Shown piece by piece: positions 16,387-24,552 of a stretch of 64,000 nt of DNA. Source of the DNA: Mycolicibacter sp. MU0102 (lineage in GTDB: Bacteria > Actinomycetota > Actinomycetes > Mycobacteriales > Mycobacteriaceae); assembly GCF_963378105.1 (NCBI RefSeq), contig NZ_OY726398.1, positions 1,550,001-1,614,000 on the forward strand. The letters run 5' to 3'. Position numbers and translations under genes: made by a program. The stretch's first letter is position 1; each line of letters begins with the position of its first letter. Under the pieces are notes generated by a model that saw only the letters and a program-made list of their open reading frames with translations, was not told the origin of the DNA and ran no database searches.

Positions 16387-17646
16387 GTGACCGCACCATC
16401 CGCCGCGCTGCGCAGCTACGACGCGGTCGACCTGTCCTCGCGCGCGTTCTGGTCCAGCACCGCTGCCGAGCGGGAGCGCTCGTTCGCGGTGCTACGGGCC
16501 GAGCGTCCGGTGAGCTGGCACCCCCCGGTGCAGGACGCCATGCTCAACGACCCCGACGATGCCGGATATTGGGCGGTTACCCGCCACGCCGACATCGTCG
16601 AGGTGAGTCGCACCAACGAGGTGTTCCTGTCTGGAAAGGGCGTGCAGTTCGAGAACTTCCCCGAGGAGTTGCTGGAGACCACGCAGTCCTTCTTGGCCAT
16701 GGACCCGCCCCGGCACACCAAACTGCGCAAACTGGCCACCGCGGCGTTCACTCCCCGCCAGATCAGGCGCATCGAGGACTCGATACAGGCCAGCGCCACG
16801 GCCATCGTCGACGAACTCAAGGACGCCGGCAGTGGAGCCGACTTCGTCGAGTACTGCGCCAAGGAACTGCCGCTGCGCACGCTGGCAGACATGGTCGGCG
16901 TTCCGGATTCCGAGCGTGCACAGGTAGCCCATGCCGCCGATGCCCTGGTATCGACCAACGACCCGGTGTTCCTCGCCGGACGCGACCCGCTGGCGGTGAT
17001 GGGCGAGAACATCATGTACCTGCATCAGGTCGCCGCCGCGCTGGCCGCGCAACGCCGCGAGACTCCCGGTGACGACCTGTTCAGCAGCCTGGTCAACGCC
17101 GAGGTCGACGGCGACCGACTCACCGACGCCGAGGTGTCCGCCTACTTCGTGCTGCTGTCGGTGGCCGGCAACGACACCACCCGCCAGACCGCCAGTCATG
17201 CCCTGCGGGCGCTCACCGACTTTCCCGAGCAACGGGCCTGGCTGCTGGAGGATTTCGACCGCCGCATCGGAACCGCGGTAGAGGAATTCATCCGTTACGC
17301 GACACCGGTGATGACCTTCCGCCGCACCGCCGCAACCGATTACGAACTCGGCGGCCAGACCATTCGGGCCGGCGACAAGGTGGCCATGTTCTATGCGTCA
17401 GGCAACTGGGATGCGCAGGTGTTCGACCACCCCGATCGCCTGGATCTGAGCCGCGACCCCAATCCGCATCTGGGCTTCGGCGGCGGCGGGCAGCACTACT
17501 GTCTGGGGACCCATGTGGCGCGGGCCCAGCTACGTGCCCTCTTCGGAGAGTTGCTCCATCGACTTCCGGGCATCGAGGCCGGCGATCCGGAGTACTTAGC
17601 GGGCAGCTTCATTCACGGGATCCGTGCCATGACTTGCACGTTCTGA
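16387..17646 (+). CDS. Cytochrome P450
   Basis: 419 aa soluble bacterial-type P450. Start GTG 16387 is favoured by GAGGAGG (16376-16382); an upstream GTG at 16357 lacks this. I-helix oxygen-activation motif AGNDTTRQ (about 259-266), K-helix ExxR as EFIR (about 299) and the heme loop FGGGGQHYCLG with axial Cys near 372. The heme loop resembles CYP families acting on lipids or sterol side chains (CYP124/125/142 type), but substrate cannot be deduced. No ferredoxin gene is nearby. The 3' end overlaps the convergent MFS gene by 51 bases. Confidence 0.93.
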   Translation: MTAPSAALRSYDAVDLSSRAFWSSTAAERERSFAVLRAERPVSWHPPVQDAMLNDPDDAGYWAVTRHADIVEVSRTNEVFLSGKGVQFENFPEELLETTQSFLAMDPPRHTKLRKLATAAFTPRQIRRIEDSIQASATAIVDELKDAGSGADFVEYCAKELPLRTLADMVGVPDSERAQVAHAADALVSTNDPVFLAGRDPLAVMGENIMYLHQVAAALAAQRRETPGDDLFSSLVNAEVDGDRLTDAEVSAYFVLLSVAGNDTTRQTASHALRALTDFPEQRAWLLEDFDRRIGTAVEEFIRYATPVMTFRRTAATDYELGGQTIRAGDKVAMFYASGNWDAQVFDHPDRLDLSRDPNPHLGFGGGGQHYCLGTHVARAQLRALFGELLHRLPGIEAGDPEYLAGSFIHGIRAMTCTF

Positions 17647-18888
17647 CCCGGCTGGTCCAGGCTCGGCCAGGCCGAACTGCCGGCCGGTGGCGTCCTTGCC
17701 GATCGCGGTCAGCACGATGACGGCGAGCAGCGTCGGCACCAGCGTGACCACCAGGGCGTAAGGGTAGCCGTGGGCGGCTGCCAAGTGCTCCTGGATCGGC
17801 AGGTTGAACGCCGCGAAGAGGTTGCCCAGCTGGTAGGTCACGCCCGGATAGAAACCGCGGATCGCATCCGGCGACATCTCGGTCAGGTGCGCCGGGATCA
17901 CGCCCCAGGCGCCCTGCACGCAGATCTGGATCAGGAACGAGCCCAGGCACAGCATGCCCGCGGTGTGCGACAACGCGAACAGCGGCACGATCGGCAAACC
18001 CATCACCGCGGCCCAGATGATCGCGTAGCGCCGGCCCATCCGCTGTGACAGCGAGCCGAAGACCAGCCCGCCGATGATCCCGCCGATGTTGTAGATCACC
18101 GCGATCCACTTGGCCGTGACATGGGACAGGCCCGCCCCGTCGGGTGAGGTCAGAAATGTCGGGTAGATGTCGTGGGTGCCGTGGCTCATCCAGTTGAACG
18201 CCGTCATCAGCAACACCAGGTAGCAGAATCGGCGGATCACCTTGGCGTCGGTGAACACGTCGCGAATCTTGGTGTGGGTCAGCCGCATCCGATCCTGGGT
18301 GGCCTGCCAGATCTCCGACTCCGTCACCCGGTAGCGGATCAGCAGGCTGACCATGGCCGGCAGGATCGAGAGCCCGAACAGCCAGCGCCAGGACAACCCG
18401 AGCACGTCGTTCACCAGGAGCGAGGCCAGGGTGGCGGCCAGGTAGCCGAACAGATAACCCTCCTGCAGCAGCCCGGAGAAAAACCCGCGGCGCTCGGGCG
18501 GGATCTTCTCCATGGCGAGCGCGGCACCCAGCCCCCATTCGCCGCCCATCCCGATCCCGTAGAGCAGACGCAGAATCACCAGCACGGTGAAGGTGGGTGC
18601 GAACGCGCACAAGAACCCCACCGTCGAGTAGAAGATCACGTTCACCATCAGCGGTATTCGCCTGCCGACCCGGTCGGCCCACAGGCCGAACAGCAGCGCC
18701 CCGAGCGGGCGCATCACCAGCGTGGCGGTGGTCAAAAACGCGACCTCAGTCTTGGTGTGGCCGAAGGTCTTGGCGATGTCGGCGTAGACGAACACCACGA
18801 TGAAGTAGTCGAACGCATCCATCGACCAGCCCAACACGGCAGCGAGGAACGAGTTGCGCTGGTCGGGGGTAAGCCGCTGCTTTGTCAC
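17596..18888 (-). CDS. MFS transporter (carboxylate/sialate-type SHS-like)
   Basis: 430 aa from GTG 18888, with about 12 hydrophobic segments. Motif WADRVGRRIPL after helix 2 and GMGGEWGLGAALAMEKIPP near helix 4 are typical of metabolite:H+ symporters, and the DAFDYFIVVFVYADIAKTFG start resembles the lactate/sialate (SHS) group. It follows a sirtuin and a cysteine hydrolase on the same strand, so these three may be co-transcribed (gap of 49 bases to the sirtuin). Substrate unknown. Confidence 0.85.
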   Translation of the reverse strand: MTKQRLTPDQRNSFLAAVLGWSMDAFDYFIVVFVYADIAKTFGHTKTEVAFLTTATLVMRPLGALLFGLWADRVGRRIPLMVNVIFYSTVGFLCAFAPTFTVLVILRLLYGIGMGGEWGLGAALAMEKIPPERRGFFSGLLQEGYLFGYLAATLASLLVNDVLGLSWRWLFGLSILPAMVSLLIRYRVTESEIWQATQDRMRLTHTKIRDVFTDAKVIRRFCYLVLLMTAFNWMSHGTHDIYPTFLTSPDGAGLSHVTAKWIAVIYNIGGIIGGLVFGSLSQRMGRRYAIIWAAVMGLPIVPLFALSHTAGMLCLGSFLIQICVQGAWGVIPAHLTEMSPDAIRGFYPGVTYQLGNLFAAFNLPIQEHLAAAHGYPYALVVTLVPTLLAVIVLTAIGKDATGRQFGLAEPGPAGSERASHGTDPVNEAAR

Positions 18889-18937
18889 CCGAGCATCGTG
18901 CCGGATATCGCAGCGATTGTGTGCCGCTACCGACGGA

Positions 18938-19789
18938 TTACCGAGACGAAATTTCGTAGGCCAGCTCCGAAGCCAGCAACGCCAGCGTCGGCGAACAACC
19001 GCCGTCGATCTTGACGTCGGCCAACTCATCGCCGCGGGTGGGGCCGCGGTTGACGATCGCGACCGGGATACCGCGTGCGGCGGCGTGGCGAACAAACCGG
19101 TAGCCGGAGTACACCGTCAGCGACGAACCTGCCACCAGCAATGCCTCTGCGCCGTCGACCATCGAATAGGCCTGGGCGACGCGATCTTTGGGGACGCTTT
19201 CACCGAAGTAGACGATGTCGGGCTTGAGCAATCCGCCGCAGTGCCGGCAGTCGACGAAGCGGAACGACGCGGTGTCGGTGACGACGGCGTCCGCGTCGGG
19301 CGCCACGGCGATACCGCCGAGCCTCCCCACCCGGTCGATGAAGCCGGGGTTGAGCTGCTCAAGCTGCTCGTCCAGCGACGCTCGGCTCAAAGATTGCCGA
19401 CAGCTCAAGCAGACCACCGTCGCGTAGCTGCCGTGCAGATTCACCACGTGTCGGCACCCTGCTTTGGTGTGCAGCAGATCGACGTTCTGGGTGATCACTC
19501 CGGTCACCACCCCCGCCGCTTCCAGCGCGGCCACGCCCAAGTGCCCGATGTTGGGTGCGGTGTCGGCCATGTGGCGCCAGCCGATGTGGTTGCGAGCCCA
19601 ATACCGTTGCCGAAATACCGGGTCGCCGGTGAACTGGGCGATGGTCATCGGGTTGCTCGGCGGCGAGTCCGGGCCGCGGTAGTCCGGAATGCCCGAATCG
19701 GTGGAGATGCCGGCACCGCTGAGCACCGCGAACCGCCGGCCCGCAAGCAGTGTGAGCAGGTCGCAGACCGTCGGCTCGGTTCCGCCCAT
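18938..19789 (-). CDS. Sir2-family NAD-dependent protein deacylase
   Basis: 283 aa, ATG start at 19789. AVLSGAGISTDSGIPDYRG is the NAD-binding sirtuin signature, TQNVDLLHTKAG and NLHGS hold the catalytic His region, and CLSC...CRHC are the two zinc-binding pairs. The layout resembles class II (SIRT4-like) sirtuins, which remove acyl groups from lysine with release of nicotinamide. It follows the cysteine hydrolase after only 4 bases, so they are likely one transcript. Confidence 0.9.
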   Translation of the reverse strand: MGGTEPTVCDLLTLLAGRRFAVLSGAGISTDSGIPDYRGPDSPPSNPMTIAQFTGDPVFRQRYWARNHIGWRHMADTAPNIGHLGVAALEAAGVVTGVITQNVDLLHTKAGCRHVVNLHGSYATVVCLSCRQSLSRASLDEQLEQLNPGFIDRVGRLGGIAVAPDADAVVTDTASFRFVDCRHCGGLLKPDIVYFGESVPKDRVAQAYSMVDGAEALLVAGSSLTVYSGYRFVRHAAARGIPVAIVNRGPTRGDELADVKIDGGCSPTLALLASELAYEISSR

Positions 19790-19793
19790 GCCG

Positions 19794-20333
19794 CTAGCGT
19801 AAGCACTTCGCGGCGGTCGACCTCTCGGCAGCCATGTTGCGGCACATCATCTCCAGCGCGGCGGAACCCAGTTCGGCGTCGATGTGGGCGACGGCGTCGA
19901 CCGGTATCACCACCGGAAGGTGCCGTACATAAGCGTCCAGGGCGGTGTAGAGGATGCATTGCTCGGTGACCTGGCCGGCCAGGATCAACCGTCGGGTGCC
20001 GAGCCGGCCCAGCAGGTACTCCAGCGGGGTGGAATAGAAGGCGCTGTGTCGCACCTTGGTCATCAACCGGTCGCCGGCCACGGGGGCGACGGGCCGAACC
20101 AATTCCGGTCTGCTGCCATTCAGCGCCGACGCGGCGATCTGGGCGAATCCAGCGGTGAAGTCGCCGTAGTTGTCGTTGACGTAGATCAGGTCGATATCCT
20201 CGGCGGCCCGGCTGCGTTCCACCAGGTCGGCCAGTGGTTCGACGATCTGCGCGACGTTGTCGGCCAGTTGTTCGGCGTCGGTGTGACGGTAGGCGTTGAG
20301 CATGTCGATCACGACCACCGCGGTATCGGTCAT
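19794..20333 (-). CDS. Isochorismatase-family cysteine hydrolase
   Basis: 179 aa from ATG 20333. AVVVIDMLNAYRH gives the catalytic Asp, MTKVRHSAFYST the Lys and GQVTEQCILYTALDAYVR the nucleophilic Cys with the cis-peptide region. The DxHxxH zinc site of true nicotinamidases is absent (the region reads NDNYGDF), so nicotinamidase activity is not predicted from motifs even though neighbours make and consume NAD. Divergent from nadE with only 47 bases between the starts. Confidence 0.85.
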   Translation of the reverse strand: MTDTAVVVIDMLNAYRHTDAEQLADNVAQIVEPLADLVERSRAAEDIDLIYVNDNYGDFTAGFAQIAASALNGSRPELVRPVAPVAGDRLMTKVRHSAFYSTPLEYLLGRLGTRRLILAGQVTEQCILYTALDAYVRHLPVVIPVDAVAHIDAELGSAALEMMCRNMAAERSTAAKCLR

Positions 20334-20380
20334 GCCCTGGTGATACCCGAAAGCTGCACGTTGACACAGTCCAGGCGACA

Positions 20381-22444
20381 ATGGGGGCAATGGAGCATTC
20401 AGGGGACTTCTACAACGCCTACCGCCATGGGTTCGCGCGGGTTGCCGCCTGCACGCACCGCACGACGCTTGCGGACCCGCCCGCCAACGCCGAGTCGGTG
20501 CTACAGCTGGCGCGCGAATGCCACAACGACGGCGTGGCGCTGGCCGTATTTCCCGAACTCACCCTGTCGGGATACTCCATTGACGACATCGTGCAGCAGG
20601 ACAGCCTGCTCAGTGCCGTCGAGGCGGCCCTGCTCGACGTGGTCGCGGCGTCCACGGAGCTGCTGCCGGTCTTGGTAGTGGGGGCGCCACTGCGCTATGC
20701 GCACCGCATCTACAACACCGCGGTCGTCATCCACCGCGGGCGAATCCTCGGCGTCGCGCCGAAGTCCTACCTGCCCACCTACCGGGAGTTCTACGAGGGC
20801 CGCCAGCTGGCCGCCGGCGCCGACGAACGCGGACTCATTCGGCTGGGTGGGGTAGAGATCCCGTTCGGGCCGGACCTGCTGTTCGCCGCGACCGATCTCC
20901 CTGGGTTCGTGCTGCACGCCGAGGTGTGCGAGGACATGTTCGTCCCGGTGCCGCCCAGTGCCCAGGCCGCGCTGGCCGGCGCGACGGTGCTGGCCAACCT
21001 GTCCGGCAGTCCGATCACCGTCGGGCGTGCCGAGGACCGCTGCCTGCTGGCCCGGTCGGCCTCGGCACGATGCCTGGCCGCATACGTCTACGCCGCCGCG
21101 GGCGAGGGGGAGTCGACCACCGACCTCGCCTGGGACGGCCAGACCATGATCTGGGAGAACGGCACGCTGCTCGACGACAGCGAACGGTTCCCCAACGGCC
21201 CGCGCCGATCGGTCGCCGACGTCGACCTGGGGCTGCTGCGCTCGGAGCGGCTGCGCATGGGCACATTCGACGACAACCGCCGCCACCACCGGGACGCGGT
21301 GCAGGCGTTCCGGCGGGTGGAGTTCGTTCTGGACCCGCCGGCCGGGGACATCGGCTTGCGTCGGGTGGTCGAACGATTCCCGTTCGTGCCGTCGAATCCG
21401 CAGCGCTTGCAACAGGATTGTTACGAGGCCTACAACATCCAGGTTTCTGGCCTGGAGCAGCGGCTGCGCGCGTTGAATTGTCCCAAGGTGGTCATCGGGG
21501 TCTCCGGCGGACTGGATTCGACCCATGCACTGATCGTCGCGGCTCGGGCGATGGACCGGGAAAACCGGCCGCGCAGTGACATTCTCGCGTTCACCCTGCC
21601 CGGTTTTGCCACCGGTGAGCGCACCAAGGCCAACGCCGCCGCGCTGAGCAAGGCGCTGGGAGTGACGTTCGCGGAGATCGATATCCGCGAGACCGCGAAA
21701 CTGATGCTGTCCGAGCTCGGGCACCCGTTCGCCCGCGGCGAAGCCGTCTACGACGTGACGTTCGAGAACGTCCAAGCCGGCCTGCGCACCGACTATCTGT
21801 TCCGGATCGCCAACCAGAACGGCGGCATCGTGCTGGGCACCGGTGACCTGTCCGAGCTGGCGCTGGGCTGGTCCACCTACGGGGTGGGCGATCAGATGTC
21901 GCACTACAACGTCAACGGTGGTGTGCCCAAAACGCTGATCCAGCACCTGATCCGGTGGGTGATCAACTCCGGTGAGTTCGACACCGACGTGTGCGCGGTG
22001 CTGGCCTCGGTGCTCAACACTGAGATCAGCCCGGAACTGGTCCCGGCGGCTGACGGTGAAGAGATTCAGCGCAGCGAGGACAAGGTTGGCCCGTACTCGC
22101 TGCAGGACTTCGCGCTGTTTCAGGCGCTGCGGTACGGATTCACGCCTGCCAAGACCGCGTTCTTGGCCTGGCACGCCTGGCATGACGTGGAAGCGGGTTC
22201 CTGGCCGCCCGGATATCCGGCGGACAAACGCCAGGCCTATTCGCTGGCGGATATTCGGCAGTGGCTGAAAGTCTTTGTGCAGCGGTTCTATTCGTTCAGT
22301 CAGTTCAAACGCTCGGCGCTGCCGAACGGGCCGAAGGTGTCCCACGGCGGTTCGCTGTCGCCGCGGGGAGAATGGCGGGCCCCGTCGGACATGTCGGCGC
22401 GGGTCTGGCTCGACGAGATCGAACGGGAGATTCCGCAGGGGTAG
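20381..22444 (+). CDS. nadE: Glutamine-dependent NAD(+) synthetase
   Basis: 687 aa two-domain enzyme. The N-terminal nitrilase-type glutaminase has Glu in FPELTLSGY (about 57), Lys in PKSYLPTYREF and Cys183 in AEVCEDMF; the C-terminal synthetase has the ATP-pyrophosphatase loop GVSGGLDST (about 374-382). It converts deamido-NAD to NAD using glutamine. Two in-frame ATGs (20381 and 20390) are possible and neither has a strong Shine-Dalgarno site. The length agrees with the 679-aa M. tuberculosis protein. Confidence 0.96.
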   Translation: MGAMEHSGDFYNAYRHGFARVAACTHRTTLADPPANAESVLQLARECHNDGVALAVFPELTLSGYSIDDIVQQDSLLSAVEAALLDVVAASTELLPVLVVGAPLRYAHRIYNTAVVIHRGRILGVAPKSYLPTYREFYEGRQLAAGADERGLIRLGGVEIPFGPDLLFAATDLPGFVLHAEVCEDMFVPVPPSAQAALAGATVLANLSGSPITVGRAEDRCLLARSASARCLAAYVYAAAGEGESTTDLAWDGQTMIWENGTLLDDSERFPNGPRRSVADVDLGLLRSERLRMGTFDDNRRHHRDAVQAFRRVEFVLDPPAGDIGLRRVVERFPFVPSNPQRLQQDCYEAYNIQVSGLEQRLRALNCPKVVIGVSGGLDSTHALIVAARAMDRENRPRSDILAFTLPGFATGERTKANAAALSKALGVTFAEIDIRETAKLMLSELGHPFARGEAVYDVTFENVQAGLRTDYLFRIANQNGGIVLGTGDLSELALGWSTYGVGDQMSHYNVNGGVPKTLIQHLIRWVINSGEFDTDVCAVLASVLNTEISPELVPAADGEEIQRSEDKVGPYSLQDFALFQALRYGFTPAKTAFLAWHAWHDVEAGSWPPGYPADKRQAYSLADIRQWLKVFVQRFYSFSQFKRSALPNGPKVSHGGSLSPRGEWRAPSDMSARVWLDEIEREIPQG

Positions 22445-22459
22445 GGAGGAGCACCGAGG

Positions 22460-23203
22460 ATGGCCGACATTCGAAGGTTTCCGTTGTCGCCGGCGTTGCA
22501 GCGGGCCATGACCCTGCTCAGCGATCCGCCCTCCGATCCGCAGGTGAGCCGCGGTTATCTCGACCTGCTCGACGGGGCAGGGGAGCGGTCCGCGCAGCAA
22601 AACACCGGCGCCATCCAGCGGCTGTGGGCCTCAACGTTCGGGTCGATGTTCTACGACAATGCCCAATCGGTGGCCCGCCGACTGCTCGAGGCCTGGCAGC
22701 ACCCGATCGACTGGCTGGAGATCCCGGCGGGCGGGGTGGCGCTGGACGTCGGCTGTGGGCCGGGCAGCATCACCACCTCACTGGCCCAGGCCGTCGGCCC
22801 CGATGGCTTGGCGTTGGGCGTCGATATCTCAGAACCGATGCTGGCCCGGGCGGTACGGGTGCAGGCCGGCGCCCAGACCGGCTTCCTGCGCGCTGACGCC
22901 CAGCAACTCCCGCTGCGCGACAGATGCGTTGATGCTGTCGTCTCGATCGCTGTCCTGCAGCTGATCCCCGATCCGGTGGCCGCACTGAGCGAGATGGCGC
23001 GGGTGCTCAAGCCCGGCGGGCGCATCGCACTGATGGTGCCCACCGCCGGATCAGCCTCGCGGTTATGGCAGGTGCTGCCCAAGGCCGGTGCGCGGGTGTT
23101 TGACGACGACGAGATCGCCGACACCCTTGAACTCCAAGGTCTCACCGGCGTGCGGGTCAAGAACTTCGGCACCATCCAGTGGGTGCGGGCCAAACGGGAC
23201 TGA
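22460..23203 (+). CDS. Class I SAM-dependent methyltransferase
   Basis: 247 aa from ATG 22460, with GGGAGGAG just upstream. ALDVGCGPGSITTSL (about 94-108) is the SAM motif I, GVDISEPMLARA motif II, and RVLKPGGRIALMVP the post-motif typical of UbiE/type-11 methyltransferases. It follows nadE after 15 bases. The acceptor substrate is unknown. Confidence 0.85.
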   Translation: MADIRRFPLSPALQRAMTLLSDPPSDPQVSRGYLDLLDGAGERSAQQNTGAIQRLWASTFGSMFYDNAQSVARRLLEAWQHPIDWLEIPAGGVALDVGCGPGSITTSLAQAVGPDGLALGVDISEPMLARAVRVQAGAQTGFLRADAQQLPLRDRCVDAVVSIAVLQLIPDPVAALSEMARVLKPGGRIALMVPTAGSASRLWQVLPKAGARVFDDDEIADTLELQGLTGVRVKNFGTIQWVRAKRD

Positions 23204-23224
23204 TCGTCTGGCAGGGTGTGAATC

Positions 23225-23620
23225 ATGCCCACCGTCCTGATCGAAGTCCGCCGCCATTACGAGCCGGCCGAGGAAGTCGCGATCATCGATGCCGTCCACG
23301 GTGCGCTCGTGACCGCTTTCCAGATCCCGGCCAAGGACAAGAACGTGCGGCTGGTCGTGCACGAGCCGCATCGGTTTGCGGTTCCAGCGCAGCTCGCGAA
23401 GCCCGAATTCCGCACCCTGATCTCGATAGACTGCTTCTCTGGCCGGTCACTTGAGGCCAAGCGCCTGCTTTATGCCGGGATCGTCGAAAACCTTGTCGGG
23501 CTGGGCATTCCCGCCGACCACGTGATGATCACCCTGCATGAGGTGGATCGGGACAACTGGGGCATCCGGGGCGGGCAGGCCGCATCCGACGTCGACCTGG
23601 GTTTCAACGTCGGAGTCTGA
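23225..23620 (+). CDS. Tautomerase-family protein
   Basis: 131 aa. After Met removal the N-terminal residue is Pro (MPTVLIEVRR), the catalytic base of the tautomerase/MIF superfamily; VMITLHEVDRDNWGIRGGQA is the conserved second-half signature. Probably cytoplasmic. It ends overlapping the convergent ribokinase gene by 17 bases. Specific substrate unknown. Confidence 0.8.
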   Translation: MPTVLIEVRRHYEPAEEVAIIDAVHGALVTAFQIPAKDKNVRLVVHEPHRFAVPAQLAKPEFRTLISIDCFSGRSLEAKRLLYAGIVENLVGLGIPADHVMITLHEVDRDNWGIRGGQAASDVDLGFNVGV

Positions 23621-24464
23621 ACGCATCCGACGCTGTGCTGATCGCCTCGGCGCTCGGGGCGCAGTCCCCGGCACCGGCCACCAGCGTGGCCAACGCCCCT
23701 GCCACGCAGGCGCGCCGCAATGCGTGCGCGATGCCGCCCGGCCATTCGGCCGCCAGCACTCCGGCGAAGACATCGCCCGCGCCCGAGGAGTCGATGGCAT
23801 CGACCACCGGTGCGGGCACCTGGGCGGTGCCGTCGGCCCCGGTGTAGCGCGCCCCGCGCGCGCCGAGGGTGACCACCCGGTGCGCCACCTCGTGGTGAAA
23901 CCGCGCGGATTCGGATTCGTTGACCACAGCGACGTCAACCAGGTCGATGAGCCCCGCCACGTCCGTGGCCGGCGGGGACACGTTGAGGATCACCGTCCGC
24001 CCGCTCGCGTGGGCCAGCCCGGCCGCCGCGGTGGCCACCGGGATCGGAATCTCCAGCTGCATCAGCAGCACGTCGCAGTCGGCGATCAGGTCGCGTTGGC
24101 CGGAATTCAGCGTCCAGACGCCGTTGACGCCGGGGGCCACCACGATGGTGTTCTCCCCGGACGGGTCCACGGTGATGACCGCCGAGCCACTGGGCCCGGG
24201 CGTCGTCATCAGGCCGTCGGTTCCGACGCCGTTGCTCTGCAGGTGCCGGCGCAGCAGCAGCCCGGCATCGTCGTCACCGACCGCGCCCACGAACTGCACC
24301 TGCGCCCCCGCCCGTGCCGCGGCCACCGCCTGGTTGGCGCCCTTCCCGCCGGGGTGGGTGCTTCGCGCCGTGGCCAGCACCGTCTCGCCCGGAGCCGGAA
24401 GCGCGGCCACAGCAAAGACGGCATCGGTGTTCACGCTGCCCACCACGCACACTCGCGTCGCCAT
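23604..24464 (-). CDS. rbsK: Ribokinase (PfkB family)
   Basis: 286 aa from ATG 24464. VCVVGSVNTD at the start, HPGGKGANQAVAAARAG (ribose-binding signature) and DSSGAGDVFAG with the catalytic Asp and anion hole are PfkB sugar-kinase motifs; residue pattern and length fit ribokinase (M. tuberculosis Rv2436 position). No ribose transporter genes are next to it. Divergent from the cyclase homologue. Confidence 0.88.
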   Translation of the reverse strand: MATRVCVVGSVNTDAVFAVAALPAPGETVLATARSTHPGGKGANQAVAAARAGAQVQFVGAVGDDDAGLLLRRHLQSNGVGTDGLMTTPGPSGSAVITVDPSGENTIVVAPGVNGVWTLNSGQRDLIADCDVLLMQLEIPIPVATAAAGLAHASGRTVILNVSPPATDVAGLIDLVDVAVVNESESARFHHEVAHRVVTLGARGARYTGADGTAQVPAPVVDAIDSSGAGDVFAGVLAAEWPGGIAHALRRACVAGALATLVAGAGDCAPSAEAISTASDAFRLRR

Positions 24465-24552
24465 GCAGTCCAGCTTCGCATTCACGACCGCGGAATGTCG
24501 TGCATCCCCTAGGGTGATGAACCATCCGGTAATCGGGGAAGGGAGCGGCCGG

